From: Oscillospiraceae bacterium
Lineage (GTDB): Bacteria; Bacillota; Clostridia; Oscillospirales; Oscillospiraceae
Length of the DNA stretch: 35,704 nucleotides
Direction of reading: 5' to 3'
Assembly (NCBI GenBank): GCA_017429835.1
Contig: JAFROD010000027.1
Span: 1 to 35,704 of the forward strand
Shown here: positions 1 through 8,600 of the stretch, piece after piece
Layout: each line of letters starts with the position of its first letter
How positions within the stretch are numbered: position 1 is the first letter of the stretch
Made by a program: the position numbers and the translations under genes
Notes under the pieces: generated by a model
Database searches by the model: none
What the model saw: only the letters and a program-made list of their open reading frames with translations
Told to the model about the DNA's origin: nothing

Positions 1-1
1 A

Positions 2-1684
2 GACGCAGTCTCCACCAACTACCGCGCGGGCGCTGACGTGACCGTCAGCGGCAACAAGATCGTCACGGACGACAGCAAGATCGTCTGGACGGTCAAGGCA
101 AGCGGCAGCGGCTTCACCTTTGCGAACGACAACGGCGAGACTCTGTCCGCGACGAAGGGTCTGAGCTTTGCGACGACCGACAACGTCTGGGCAGTCAACC
201 CGGCGACGACGGCGAACAGCGTTTACATCGTCAGCACCACGGCGACGGGCACCTCCGGCGACCCGAAGTACGTCGAGTGGTACGACAAGTACTCTGAATT
301 CAGCACCTACTACTATTCCGAAGCAAGCGAAGCGATCTTCGCCATGCAGCTCTTCGTTCTGAGCGGCAGCGTTGCTCCGACCGAGCCGACGACGGCTCCG
401 ACCGAGCCGACGACGGCTCCCACGCAGCCGACGACTGCGCCGACGGAACCCACCACGGCTCCGACGCAGCCGACCGTCGCTCCGACCGAACCGACGACTG
501 CTCCGACCGAGCCGACGACTGCTCCGACGCAGCCGACCACCGCGCCGACGGAACCGACTGCGGCTCCGACCGAGCCGACCACGGTTCCCGTAGAGCACAA
601 GGTCACGATCAAGTCCGACAACGAAGAACACGGCAGAGTTACCATGGTCGACAACGTCGTTACCGCAACGCCGGATAACGGCTACTACGCAGCGGGCTTC
701 ATCCTTGAGCCGGCTGACGCGGCGACGGTATTGCAGTCCGGCAACTTCTTCTATCTGTCGAATATCACGAAGGATTGCTGCCTGACGGTGCAGTTCCGTG
801 AAAAGGATCACGCAGAGCTCCGCTTCTCCGTACCTGCTGGCTGCAGCGCGAAGCGCATTTCTACCTGGATCGACGAGCCGACCGCGCTGAAAGCGCCGGA
901 CGGCGAGATCAGAGCGGACATGCACGAGTATGTCTTCCTCGGCTGGACGGAAGAAAGAGTCAAGGACGAGAAGGTAAAGCCTGTCTACTTTACGGATTCC
1001 TATACGCCGAAAGCTGAACTGACGACACTGCACGCGCTCTACACTTACGAGTATCGCGGCGACGTCTACTACACCACGGTGCTGCAGATGAAGACCTGCC
1101 TTGCAAAGAAGTTCAATGACGTCGACGTCAAGGCTTGGTATCACGACGCGCTGGACTTCGTCCTGGAGTACGGCTACATGAACGGCGTTGCCGACTTTAA
1201 GTTCGATCCGAACGGCAAGCTGACCCGCGGCATGATGGTGACGATCCTCTACCGTCTGGAAGAGCGCGAGGGCAAGTACAGCTATCCGTTCACCGACGTC
1301 AAGCGGAACGAATGGTACGCAGATGCTGTCGCGTGGGCATACGAAAACGGCATCGTTAACGGCATGAGCGCGACCAAGTTCTGCCCGAACGAGCCGATCA
1401 CCCGTGAGCAGACCGCCGCGATGCTGTACCGCTACGCCAAGTGGAACGGCGACGACGTGACTCCGAAGGGCTCCTTGATGAACTTCGTGGACGCAGACAA
1501 GGTATCTGCGTTTGCCAGAGATCCGATGCGCTGGGCTGTCGGCGAGGGCATCATCAACGGCAAGGGCAAGATCGCAAGCAAACCGACCAACACCGACAAG
1601 AACGAGCCGACCGATATTCTCGATCCGCTCGGCACCGCGACGCGTGCAGAGATCGCTCAGATTCTCTACGGCTGGCTGAATTAA
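2..1684 (+). CDS. SLH-domain surface protein, 5'-truncated by window edge
   Basis: The reading frame is open from base 2, so the real start and signal peptide lie outside the window. Residues here are counted from base 2 (560 visible). Residues about 1-121 form a beta-rich module ending in AIFAMQLF, which resembles two modules in the 1742-residue protein at 5654-10882. Residues 125-194 are ten 7-residue Pro/Thr repeats (APT[EQ]PTT type), a likely wall-spanning linker. Residues about 271-350 look like an InlB/Flg_new-type repeat (FLGW...LHALYTYE). Three SLH domains follow (about 370-425, 428-480, 494-560), each with a WYxDA-like or GxxNG motif and TR[GEA] near its end; SLH domains bind pyruvylated secondary cell-wall polymer. 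The protein is therefore inferred to be cell-surface. There is no catalytic domain in the visible part, and its function is unknown. Confidence 0.9.
   Translation, partial: DAVSTNYRAGADVTVSGNKIVTDDSKIVWTVKASGSGFTFANDNGETLSATKGLSFATTDNVWAVNPATTANSVYIVSTTATGTSGDPKYVEWYDKYSEFSTYYYSEASEAIFAMQLFVLSGSVAPTEPTTAPTEPTTAPTQPTTAPTEPTTAPTQPTVAPTEPTTAPTEPTTAPTQPTTAPTEPTAAPTEPTTVPVEHKVTIKSDNEEHGRVTMVDNVVTATPDNGYYAAGFILEPADAATVLQSGNFFYLSNITKDCCLTVQFREKDHAELRFSVPAGCSAKRISTWIDEPTALKAPDGEIRADMHEYVFLGWTEERVKDEKVKPVYFTDSYTPKAELTTLHALYTYEYRGDVYYTTVLQMKTCLAKKFNDVDVKAWYHDALDFVLEYGYMNGVADFKFDPNGKLTRGMMVTILYRLEEREGKYSYPFTDVKRNEWYADAVAWAYENGIVNGMSATKFCPNEPITREQTAAMLYRYAKWNGDDVTPKGSLMNFVDADKVSAFARDPMRWAVGEGIINGKGKIASKPTNTDKNEPTDILDPLGTATRAEIAQILYGWLN
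374..583 (+). repeat. 21-bp tandem repeat encoding Pro/Thr linker (10 copies)
   Basis: Ten consecutive 21-bp units encode APTEPTT, with variants APTQPTT, APTQPTV and APTEPTA. The units differ mostly at synonymous positions. Such Thr/Pro/Glu linkers separate surface modules and are often glycosylated; the glycosylation is inference. Confidence 0.9.
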
Positions 1685-1704
1685 GCAATAAAACACAATA
1701 CAAT
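1676..1704 (+). promoter_or_regulatory. candidate promoter for the riboswitch transcript
   Basis: CTGAAT (3 of 6 matches to the -35 consensus), a 17-bp spacer, then TACAAT. The predicted start near 1712 lies just before the 5' strand of riboswitch stem P1, which supports the call. The -35 overlaps the end of the upstream gene. Confidence 0.45.
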
Positions 1705-1714
1705 TAAACTCATG

Positions 1715-1921
1715 CTTTTTGTGGCTCCGACGCTGTAAACCCAATTCGGTTTTGGGCGCGGAGATGAACAAGGGAAAGGGGTGCGAATCCCCATGGTAAC
1801 CGCCGCTGTAAGCACGGAGTCTGCTGCTCGTTGACGAAAGTCAGTCACTGGATAAGTCCGGGAAGGCAGAGCGCAGGCGCAGACGAGAGTCCTACGTGCA
1901 AGTCAGAAGACCTACAAAAAG
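1715..1921 (+). promoter_or_regulatory. Cobalamin (B12) riboswitch
   Basis: The conserved cobalamin aptamer blocks occur in order: GGGAA near 1772, a GGGG-loop-CCCC hairpin (loop TGCGAAT, the L5 position) at 1778-1792, GCCGCTGTAAGC near 1802-1813, GTCACTGG near 1844, GGGAAGGC at 1860-1867, and the B12-box-like AGTCAGAAGACCTAC at 1901-1915. P1 can form between CTTTTTGT (1715-1722) and ACAAAAAG (1914-1921). Cobalamin riboswitches normally switch genes off when adenosyl- or methylcobalamin is abundant. The downstream target is the DUF4430 lipoprotein. Confidence 0.95.
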
Positions 1922-1928
1922 TACCGAC

Positions 1929-1972
1929 CACAGTAACGGCTGTGTGCTTTCCCACGGCCGTTATTGTGTTTT
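1929..1972 (+). terminator. Hairpin plus short T-run after the B12 aptamer (expression platform)
   Basis: A 16-bp stem with two G-T wobbles pairs 1929-1944 with 1953-1968 around the loop TGCTTTCC, followed by TTTT. It starts 7 nt after P1, where the P13 hairpin of cobalamin riboswitches sits, and could act as an intrinsic terminator. I see no clear competing antiterminator, and the T-run is short. Confidence 0.65.
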
Positions 1973-2006
1973 GGGCATATAGAATTCATAAACTATGGAG
2001 GAAAAA

Positions 2007-2495
2007 ATGAAACGGTTTATTTCACTTTTGATTGCCCTTACCATGCTGCTCGGCGTGCTGTGCGGCTGCGCAGGGAAGACCGACCCCGTAACTACCGAGG
2101 CGTCTGCTGCGCCGACGGAACAGACTGATGCGGCAACGGACGCTGCCACGGAAGAAACGGCAGCTCCGACGGAGCAGACGGACGCACCGACAGAAGATGC
2201 GCAGATGCATATCACTTTCCGCGTCACCCATGACGACGGTGAAGTGAAGGAATTTGAGCTGACGACCTCGAGGACGACCCTTGCCGAAGTGCTGATCGAC
2301 GAAAACCTTGTCCAGGAGTCCGCGCAAAGCAGCGGCTTCTATGACACCGTTGACGGCGAGTATGCCGACTGGAACGTCGATGAGGGTTGGTGGTGCTTCT
2401 CCTGCAACGGCGAAGCGCTGATGGTAGGCATTGAGGAGACCGAGCTGGTCGACGGCGCTGTCTACGAAGCAGTTTTCACACACGGTATTAACTGA
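2007..2495 (+). CDS. DUF4430 (transcobalamin-like C-terminal domain) lipoprotein
   Basis: 162 residues. The ATG at 2007 is preferred over the in-frame ATG at 1995 because the latter contains the Shine-Dalgarno GGAGG. The N-terminus is a lipoprotein signal peptide with lipobox LCGC, so Cys21 would be lipidated. Residues about 27-65 are a Thr/Glu/Ala/Pro linker. Residues about 68-162 match the DUF4430 fold: the TLAEVL segment, a central DTVDGEYADWN and WWCFSCNGE, and the closing GAVYEAVF. DUF4430 is related to the beta domain of transcobalamin and intrinsic factor. Placement directly behind a cobalamin riboswitch suggests a surface corrinoid-capture protein, possibly feeding an ECF-type importer elsewhere. 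The family match is strong; the B12-binding role is inference. Confidence 0.88.
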   Translation: MKRFISLLIALTMLLGVLCGCAGKTDPVTTEASAAPTEQTDAATDAATEETAAPTEQTDAPTEDAQMHITFRVTHDDGEVKEFELTTSRTTLAEVLIDENLVQESAQSSGFYDTVDGEYADWNVDEGWWCFSCNGEALMVGIEETELVDGAVYEAVFTHGIN

Positions 2496-2510
2496 TAGGA
2501 GAGCTTTTCC

Positions 2511-3245
2511 ATGGTAGTTTCTGCCAATCGTTTCCTTGCGGAGGAAATCCAGCTTCATACGCTGCTGCAGCCGGAATCTCCGGTGCTGATCTATTGCAGC
2601 CGCCGCTGTACCGAAGCGGATACCGGCGCGGTCTTTGCGCAGGTGCGCATGGTCAACCGGTCGAATCGCACGATCACGGCGGTCATGCTGCAAATTGAAG
2701 GTCTACATACGGACGGCTCCGTGCTCTATACGCTGCAGGATATTATCCTCGCGGACTGCAACGCCGCGCCGCACAGCCTGTTCGGTGAAGAACGGATGAT
2801 CGTGCTGCAGCGCGATGCAGTCGCGTCACTGCGTATCACGGTGGAGCGGATCGCCTTCAGCGACGGGACGTCCTGGCGGAAGCTGCCGGAGCAGAAACTG
2901 CTGACCGCAGAGCAGGCAGGCTGGAGAGCCTGCCCCTGCGGCATGCCGAATCCTGCGGAAAACACAGTCTGCGATCTGTGCGGCGCTGAGCTGCCGGAAA
3001 TCGAAGAAACGGTCGTGACGCCCCTGCCGAAGACGGAAAGCCTGAAGCCGGAAGACGTCCGGATTCCGGATGAATATCCGCCCACCCAGGTGATCCGCGA
3101 GTATTATCCGGTGACGGTCTACGAAACGGAAGAGGAAGAACCGGAGGCGCCGAAGTGGCTGGTGATTCTGCTGAGTGTTCTCGGTTCTCTGGCTCTTGCG
3201 GCTGCGATTGGCTTCTTCATTTACTGTCTGGTTTACTTCATGTAA
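2511..3245 (+). CDS. Zinc-ribbon protein with C-terminal membrane anchor
   Basis: 244 residues, starting 15 nt after the DUF4430 gene with AGGAG upstream, so probably in the same riboswitch-controlled transcript. Residues 1-135 form a beta-rich region without a recognised family (VFAQVRMVNRSNRTITAVMLQ resembles a domain that tracks conserved beta strands). A zinc ribbon lies at about 142-162 (CPCG and CDLCGAELP, four cysteines as CxC and CxxC). An acidic, Pro-rich stretch leads to one hydrophobic helix at about 215-243, ending at the C-terminus. There is no signal peptide, so the soluble part is expected in the cytoplasm with a tail anchor. Function is unknown; a link to cobalamin uptake rests only on position. 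Confidence 0.8.
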   Translation: MVVSANRFLAEEIQLHTLLQPESPVLIYCSRRCTEADTGAVFAQVRMVNRSNRTITAVMLQIEGLHTDGSVLYTLQDIILADCNAAPHSLFGEERMIVLQRDAVASLRITVERIAFSDGTSWRKLPEQKLLTAEQAGWRACPCGMPNPAENTVCDLCGAELPEIEETVVTPLPKTESLKPEDVRIPDEYPPTQVIREYYPVTVYETEEEEPEAPKWLVILLSVLGSLALAAAIGFFIYCLVYFM

Positions 3246-3296
3246 AAATATTCCAACAAATATTCATAAAATTATCAAAAATTTACAATTATATTG

Positions 3297-3325
3297 TTTA
3301 CAAACAAAGAAATGAGTGGTATACT
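3297..3325 (+). promoter_or_regulatory. Sigma-A-type promoter for the XRE regulator
   Basis: TTTACA (3297-3302), 17-bp spacer, TATACT (3320-3325). It lies in an AT-rich gap after the zinc-ribbon gene and gives a leader of about 95 nt to the HTH gene. Confidence 0.8.
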
Positions 3326-3349
3326 AATTCCAAATAATAGTGAATGTGG

Positions 3350-3397
3350 ATAGATTTTCGTTCACAAACCTATTATAGAAACTGTACGAAAGTCTAT
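3350..3397 (+). repeat. Inverted repeat in the XRE leader (possible operator or RNA stem)
   Basis: ATAGATTTTCGT (3350-3361) and ACGAAAGTCTAT (3386-3397) are complementary at 11 of 12 positions, separated by 24 nt. It lies between the promoter and the regulator start codon and could be an autoregulatory site or a leader hairpin. Confidence 0.5.
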
Positions 3398-3427
3398 TTG
3401 TGCTTTATTGGAAAGCGAGGAAGTGCT

Positions 3428-3721
3428 ATGCCACAGTTTGTACAGACAGAACAGCAGAAAGAATTGATCGAATCCTTGGTGCGCGATCTGCCGGCATATC
3501 GAAAGAAAATGCACATGTCGCAGGCAGAGCTTGGAGACGCTGTCGGCAAGAGCCGTCAAAAGATCTCCGAGATGGAACGCGGCGCTGCTCCGTTGGGGTG
3601 GGATACTTACCTTGCAATCCTGCTTGTACTCGGTGCGCGCGGCGCGTTGGAACCCAGAGGAAACGACGCAGAGCGTCTTGCGCTGACTGGTAAACTCATC
3701 GGCGGCCGCATTCGCCTGTAA
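3428..3721 (+). CDS. Small XRE-family helix-turn-helix regulator
   Basis: 97 residues. The ATG at 3428 follows GAGGAAG; the in-frame extension upstream has no ribosome site. Residues about 18-70 form a Cro/C1-type HTH (LPAYRKKMHMSQAELGDAVG, then SRQKISEMERG), where SQAELGDAVG and SRQKISEME are helices 2 and 3. There is almost no effector domain, so it is probably a simple dimeric DNA-binding protein. It is monocistronic, with its own promoter and a strong terminator. The target is unknown; the inverted repeat in its leader suggests autoregulation. Confidence 0.85.
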   Translation: MPQFVQTEQQKELIESLVRDLPAYRKKMHMSQAELGDAVGKSRQKISEMERGAAPLGWDTYLAILLVLGARGALEPRGNDAERLALTGKLIGGRIRL

Positions 3722-3730
3722 TGAATGCGA

Positions 3731-3765
3731 AAAAGAAGCGAGTGCTTTATGCACTCGCTTCTTTT
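3731..3765. terminator. Bidirectional intrinsic terminator
   Basis: A stem of up to 15 bp, AAAAGAAGCGAGTGC (3731-3745) with its complement at 3751-3765, around the loop TTTAT. A/T tracts on both sides let it serve both the XRE gene and the convergent YibE/F gene. Confidence 0.9.
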
Positions 3766-3780
3766 GTTTATCATCAATAA

Positions 3781-5247
3781 TTATGCTTTCTTTTGCCGTT
3801 TGCCGAACAGGAGCATGCCAATCAGGACGGACAGCGGAACGGCAAGAATGACGCCGACCGAGCTGGCAATCGCCTGCACCATCTCGACGGAAAGGAACGC
3901 CGTGCTCATGAGCTGCGTAAAGGACGGCTCCAGCGAGGAGAGATAAATCATCAGTACCAGAGAGCTGCCGACGAGCGCGAGGATCAGCGTGTTGGTCATC
4001 GTGCCTACCATGTCGCGCCCGATGTTCATGCCGGATTTGAACAGTTCTCTGCGGGTGAGATTGGAGTTGACCGTCATCAGCTCGTTCATTGCCGAACTGA
4101 TGCTCATGGCGACGTCGTTGACGGCGCCGAGCGCGGCAAGCAGAATACCGCCGACCAGCAGATCGCCGATCTGCAGGGAGTAGAAGGGATCCTGCCCCTG
4201 CTTGAGCTGCAGCAGCGCCTCAACTTCGGGATTTGCAACGTACATTTGAAAGCCGTTGACCCGCGTCAGCGCGCACGCGATCCGTCCAAACAGTGCGGCA
4301 AAGGCGACGCCGGATACCGTTCCGAGGATGGCGCAGATCGTCTTTTTGTTGACGCCGTCGAGCACGACGAAGGTCACGACGGTAACAAAGGCGCAGGTCG
4401 CAAGGATCGTGGGAATGGTCGGCCAGCCGCCAAGCAGCAGGGGAATCAGAACGCTGAACAGGCAAAGAACGGTCAGACCGAGCCCGAGCAGCGACTTGGC
4501 GCCGACCTTGCCGCCGACCAGAATCGTAATTGCGAGGAAAACGAGAATCACGATCAGCAGGGGCGTCGTGCGGTCGTAGTCCTGCAGGACGATGCTTTCC
4601 ACCTCGCCGTCAGATATGGAGAAGGATACGGTGACGCTGTCGCCCTCCTTCAGCACCGTGCCGTAGAGATAGCTGAGATTGTTCTTGAGCTGGTAGCGGC
4701 GACCCTTGAATTCACCGGTCTTGAGCTCCACCGTCACGATCTGGTGACCGACCGGAACGTCCTCCACGTCCTGCTGCCCCTGATACTGGCTGTCGTCGAT
4801 GGAAACGACGGTCGCCTTTTCGTAAACGATGCCGGTGATCACGGTGGACTGGGGAGCGGACTCCGTTTTCTGCGCCTTGCTGTACGCCCAGAAGAAGAGG
4901 AAGGCGCAGAGAGCGAGAATGACGGCAGAAAGCGACCGCCCGTACTGCCGGGCAACGCTGCGCTTCGCTTCCGAAAGCGCAAGCTGCGCCTGCTCCCGCT
5001 TTGCTCTTGAGCCGCTGATGTCCTTCTCCTTGCCCGGCAGCAGCCGCATTTGACGAAGCGTGCGCAGCGCAAGGAAGACCAGATATCCGCCGCTGAACGC
5101 GGCGGCAGCCAGCACGGCGATGGGGATCAAGGCAGCGCCGTCGGACAGAATACGGTACAGCAGCAGAGCAATCGCGGCACACGCGATCAGCCCGCCGGCG
5201 GCAAGTACGCCGTACCAAAATGGCTTCTTATACTTCAGTTCACGCAT
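3781..5247 (-). CDS. YibE/F family membrane protein
   Basis: 488 residues, start ATG at 5247 behind GGGGGAG. Residues 1-70 carry two membrane segments and a basic/charged loop runs to about 100. A third segment (about 105-122) precedes an extracytoplasmic part of about 110 residues (TGIVYEKATVVSID). The C-terminal half, from about 230, has six to eight membrane helices with hallmarks of YibE/F proteins: LGAVNDVAMSISSAMNEL, FKSGMNIGRDMVGTMTNTLI and the polar GFQMYVANPE loop. The family's biochemical role is not established. It is monocistronic, with a consensus promoter and an unusual leader hairpin. Confidence 0.9.
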   Translation of the reverse strand: MRELKYKKPFWYGVLAAGGLIACAAIALLLYRILSDGAALIPIAVLAAAAFSGGYLVFLALRTLRQMRLLPGKEKDISGSRAKREQAQLALSEAKRSVARQYGRSLSAVILALCAFLFFWAYSKAQKTESAPQSTVITGIVYEKATVVSIDDSQYQGQQDVEDVPVGHQIVTVELKTGEFKGRRYQLKNNLSYLYGTVLKEGDSVTVSFSISDGEVESIVLQDYDRTTPLLIVILVFLAITILVGGKVGAKSLLGLGLTVLCLFSVLIPLLLGGWPTIPTILATCAFVTVVTFVVLDGVNKKTICAILGTVSGVAFAALFGRIACALTRVNGFQMYVANPEVEALLQLKQGQDPFYSLQIGDLLVGGILLAALGAVNDVAMSISSAMNELMTVNSNLTRRELFKSGMNIGRDMVGTMTNTLILALVGSSLVLMIYLSSLEPSFTQLMSTAFLSVEMVQAIASSVGVILAVPLSVLIGMLLFGKRQKKA

Positions 5248-5262
5248 AGGCTGTTCTCCCCC

Positions 5263-5300
5263 AAAAACCGCTTCCGCCGAAGGGGGCGGCGGAACAGCGG
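5263..5300 (-). terminator. Terminator-like hairpin in the yibE/F 5' leader
   Basis: On the minus strand, CCGC-TG-TTCCGCCG pairs with CGGCGGAA-GCGG around a 7-nt loop (8 bp inner stem, 4 bp outer stem, 2-nt bulge) and is followed by TTTTT at 5267-5263. It lies between the promoter and the Shine-Dalgarno sequence, so it could attenuate the gene or act as a 5'-stabilising stem. Confidence 0.7.
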
Positions 5301-5315
5301 GAATGATCTTTTTCT

Positions 5316-5344
5316 ATTATAAGAATTACGGCGCAATCTGTCAA
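5316..5344 (-). promoter_or_regulatory. Consensus promoter for yibE/F
   Basis: On the minus strand: TTGACA (5344-5339), 17-bp spacer, TATAAT (5321-5316), a full match to the housekeeping consensus. The leader would be about 60 nt. Confidence 0.9.
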
Positions 5345-5532
5345 GAACGAGGGAAAAACTGCCGGAAAACGCCCATGAAACAGCAAAATAAACAAAGTGA
5401 GAAAACATATTGAAAATACAGCGTTTTTCAAGAAAAATGTGAAAAGTAAAGAGACAAATAGAAAGGATATTCGAAATGGCGTTGTCAAACTACACAAAAA
5501 TAGGGAAAGTGAGAAAAGCAAATGAAATTGTA

Positions 5533-5562
5533 GTGGCATTTCTGTGGCAAATGTGCTATCAT
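5533..5562 (+). promoter_or_regulatory. Candidate extended -10 promoter for the PHP-SLH gene
   Basis: GTGGCA (4 of 6), 18-bp spacer, TATCAT preceded by TGC (extended -10). The predicted leader is about 85 nt. Confidence 0.45.
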
Positions 5563-5653
5563 TAATGTATCACTATAGGTATCTCTGCGCATTTTTGAGG
5601 AAACGCAAAAATCAACGGAGAAGACACGCCTGAATTGATAAGGAGGAAACAAT

Positions 5654-8600
5654 ATGAGGAAGCATTTTAAGAGATTCATTTCCGCTCTGCTCGTTGTGGT
5701 GATGATTCTCGCAATGCTGCCGACGCTGGCGTATGCCATGGCGGAGACCTACGAGGGCACTCCGATCGACGGCATTCCCGACGGCGACACTGCATTCATC
5801 ATTTACAATGCAGAAAACGGCGTTGCGATGGGCGCCGAAGCGACCGGCGGCAAATCCGGCGGCGTCAAAGCAGACGGCAACGAAGAGAACAGCAATCTGA
5901 AGCTGTACTCCGGTACCGGTGTCTATAAGCTGATCGATAACGGCGACGGCACCTATTATCTGACCTGTGGCGGCAGATTCCTGACCGCTACCGCGACGAA
6001 TGCTTTTGAATTCAAGGACGCCAAGTCTTCCGATGCCAAGTGGCGCATCAATAAGGCGACCGGCGGCTACTATATCCAGAGCACGACCAAGAGTCACAGC
6101 TCCGGCCCGGCAACCATCGAGGTCTACAACTCCGCCTTCAGCCCCTACGGTTTTGACGGCTCGACCAACGCCGCGATCTTCACGATGAAGTTCTACGAGG
6201 TCGACGAGAGAATCGCCGACTCTGACGGCGACGGCTTCATGGGCGTGCGTCCCGTCGCCGGCGAACTGCCGGTTGAGGGCGACAAGGTCGTTATCTATAA
6301 CGACAACGGCGGCATGTGCTTCGGCCCGCAGTCTGACGATACGGCTGCGCCGAGCATCACCGGCGTCGAGTCCTGGCTGGAAGGCAACGAGCTGGATATC
6401 GGCAACGGCGCCCGCATCTACACCGTTCACGTTGACGGCGCTTACTACGCTTTCGAAAACGACGGCAAGTATCTGCGCACCTCCGAGAACGAGATGGTAG
6501 ACGGCAAGGTCAACAACAAAGAGACCCTGTACATGGATGCGCTGGACAAGGATTATAGCTGGTGGAAGCTGGAAGAAGTGACCGGCGGCTATATCATGTA
6601 CAACAAAACCGCAAAGTACAGAACCAGCTCCGTTTGCGTCGAGTACTTCAGCAACAGCTTCAGCGGCTGGACTTATAACGGCAGCACCCAGCTCTTTGCG
6701 ATGCGCTTCTTTAAGGTCGAAGACGAGTACAATCTCGGCTACATCCTGAACCCGAGAATGAACCTCGTCGCCAAGGAAGCCTACATCGGCGTCGACTACA
6801 CCTTTGAGGCCAAGCTGGACGAACTGACCAAGGTCAGCAGCATTGAGATGACCTACGCGGTCGACAGCGGCACGGCAAAGCGCATTTCTCCGGTTGAGCA
6901 GGACGGCTATGATTACACGTTCAGCATTCCGAAGAAGGAACTGGAGAACAGCAAGAAGCTGACCCTGAGCGGCACTGCGACGAACGAATACGGCATGTCC
7001 TATTCCGCTTCCGTCACTGTGAACGTCAAGGACGAGCCGATCATCATCTCCGTCACGCCCGCTGCCAACGCGGCGACCGGCAAGGAGAAGCGCCCGACGA
7101 TCTCCGCAAACATCGCCAACTGCGGCGAGAATCCGAAGGTCGTCATGACGATCGACGGCATTGCGGTGTCTCCGTCCATCACGCAGACCAAGATCAGTTA
7201 CACCCCCGGCAGCGTAATGGCGGAAGGCCGTCATACCGTGGACATCACGATCACCCGCAGCGACAGCAAGAAGGCGGAAATGACCTGGTCGTTCTTCATC
7301 GGCGAAGCAGGCATCAGCCCGTACTTCGGCCAGATCCACTCCCATACCGCGGAGTACTCTGACGGCGCCGGTACGCTGGAGGACGCTTACGAGCACGCGA
7401 TGGCAGCCGACGACGTCGACTACATGATCGTCACCGACCACTCCAACTACTTCGATACCACTGCGACGGCTACCACCGACAGCTACTACAACCTGTCCAA
7501 GCTGACGATGGGTCAGAGCCTGACCAAGTGGGAAGAAGCGAGAGCGACTGCGCTGCAGTACGATAAGATGCGCGACGACTTCGTCTGCGCTTACGGCTAT
7601 GAGATGACGTGGTCCGGCGGCCCCGGCCACACCAACTCCTTCAACACCTACGGCACGGTCTCCCGTAACAACGGCGAACTGAACAACAAGACGAACTACG
7701 CAGGCATGCATCGCTACAACGATCTGATGGTCAACGCGAACAGAGGCCTGGATATCAACGGCAACCCGGTCGAAGAGGGCGTCAAGACCAAGTACATCGA
7801 GGATGCGCCGGTCGTCTCCCAGTTCAACCACCCCGGCACGACCTTCGGCACCTTCGACGAGTTCGCGGGCTTCAACCCGACCCGTGACACCGTCCTGTGC
7901 CTCATTGAGGTCGGCAACGGCGAAGGCAAGGTCGGCGGCAGTTCCTACTGGCCGAGCTACTCCGAGTACGACAAGTGCCTTGCCAAGGGCTGGCACGTCG
8001 CTCCGACCAACAACCAGGATAACCACAAGGGCAAGTGGGGCGACGCCAACACCTGCCGCGACGTCATCCTGACGGACGACTTTACCGAAGCAGGTCTCTA
8101 CCGCGCAATGGCAGAGCGCCGCGTCTACGCGACGGAAGACCAGAACCTCCACATCTACTACTATCTGAACGGCGAGATCATGGGCTCCATCATCGACACC
8201 GGTGATACCGAGCTGGACAAGATCACGATCGTCTGCAGTATCTCCGATCCCGACGGCGAAAAGCTGAGCAAGGTCGAGGTCATCGGCGAAAACGGCATTG
8301 CGATCAAGACCTACTATCCGACCGGCTCCACCTTCGAGCTCAACGAGGAGTTCAAGAACACCCAGGCCTACTACTACATCAAGGTCACCGAAGCTGACGG
8401 CGATATCGCCTGCACCGCTCCCGTCTGGGTCGGCATCGCCACCCCGATCACCGCGGACATCCGCACCGACGCCGCTCTGAGCGTCGAAGGCGAGGAAGAA
8501 ACCATCACTGCTACCGTTGACAACGCGGCCGATTATGACTACGAGCTCGAGAAGGTCGTCTTCTACCTGACTGACAACAAGGGCAACGAGACCATCATCA

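Larger units (their letters stand above)
5248..5653. other. AT-rich divergent intergenic region (406 bp)
   Basis: It holds the minus-strand yibE/F promoter and leader hairpin on the left and a candidate plus-strand promoter for the PHP-SLH gene on the right. Between about 5345 and 5530 I see only A-rich sequence with no convincing gene or RNA. Just before the PHP-SLH gene, AAGGAGG at 5640-5646 is a strong ribosome site. Confidence 0.7.

Noticed and set aside
374..583. CRISPR-like array from the regular 21-bp repeats
   Set aside because: The units are contiguous, without spacers, and encode an in-frame protein linker.
3793..5010. A 405-codon plus-strand frame opposite yibE/F
   Set aside because: Its product is Gln/Asp/Arg-rich low complexity; the minus-strand membrane protein with promoter and ribosome site explains the region.
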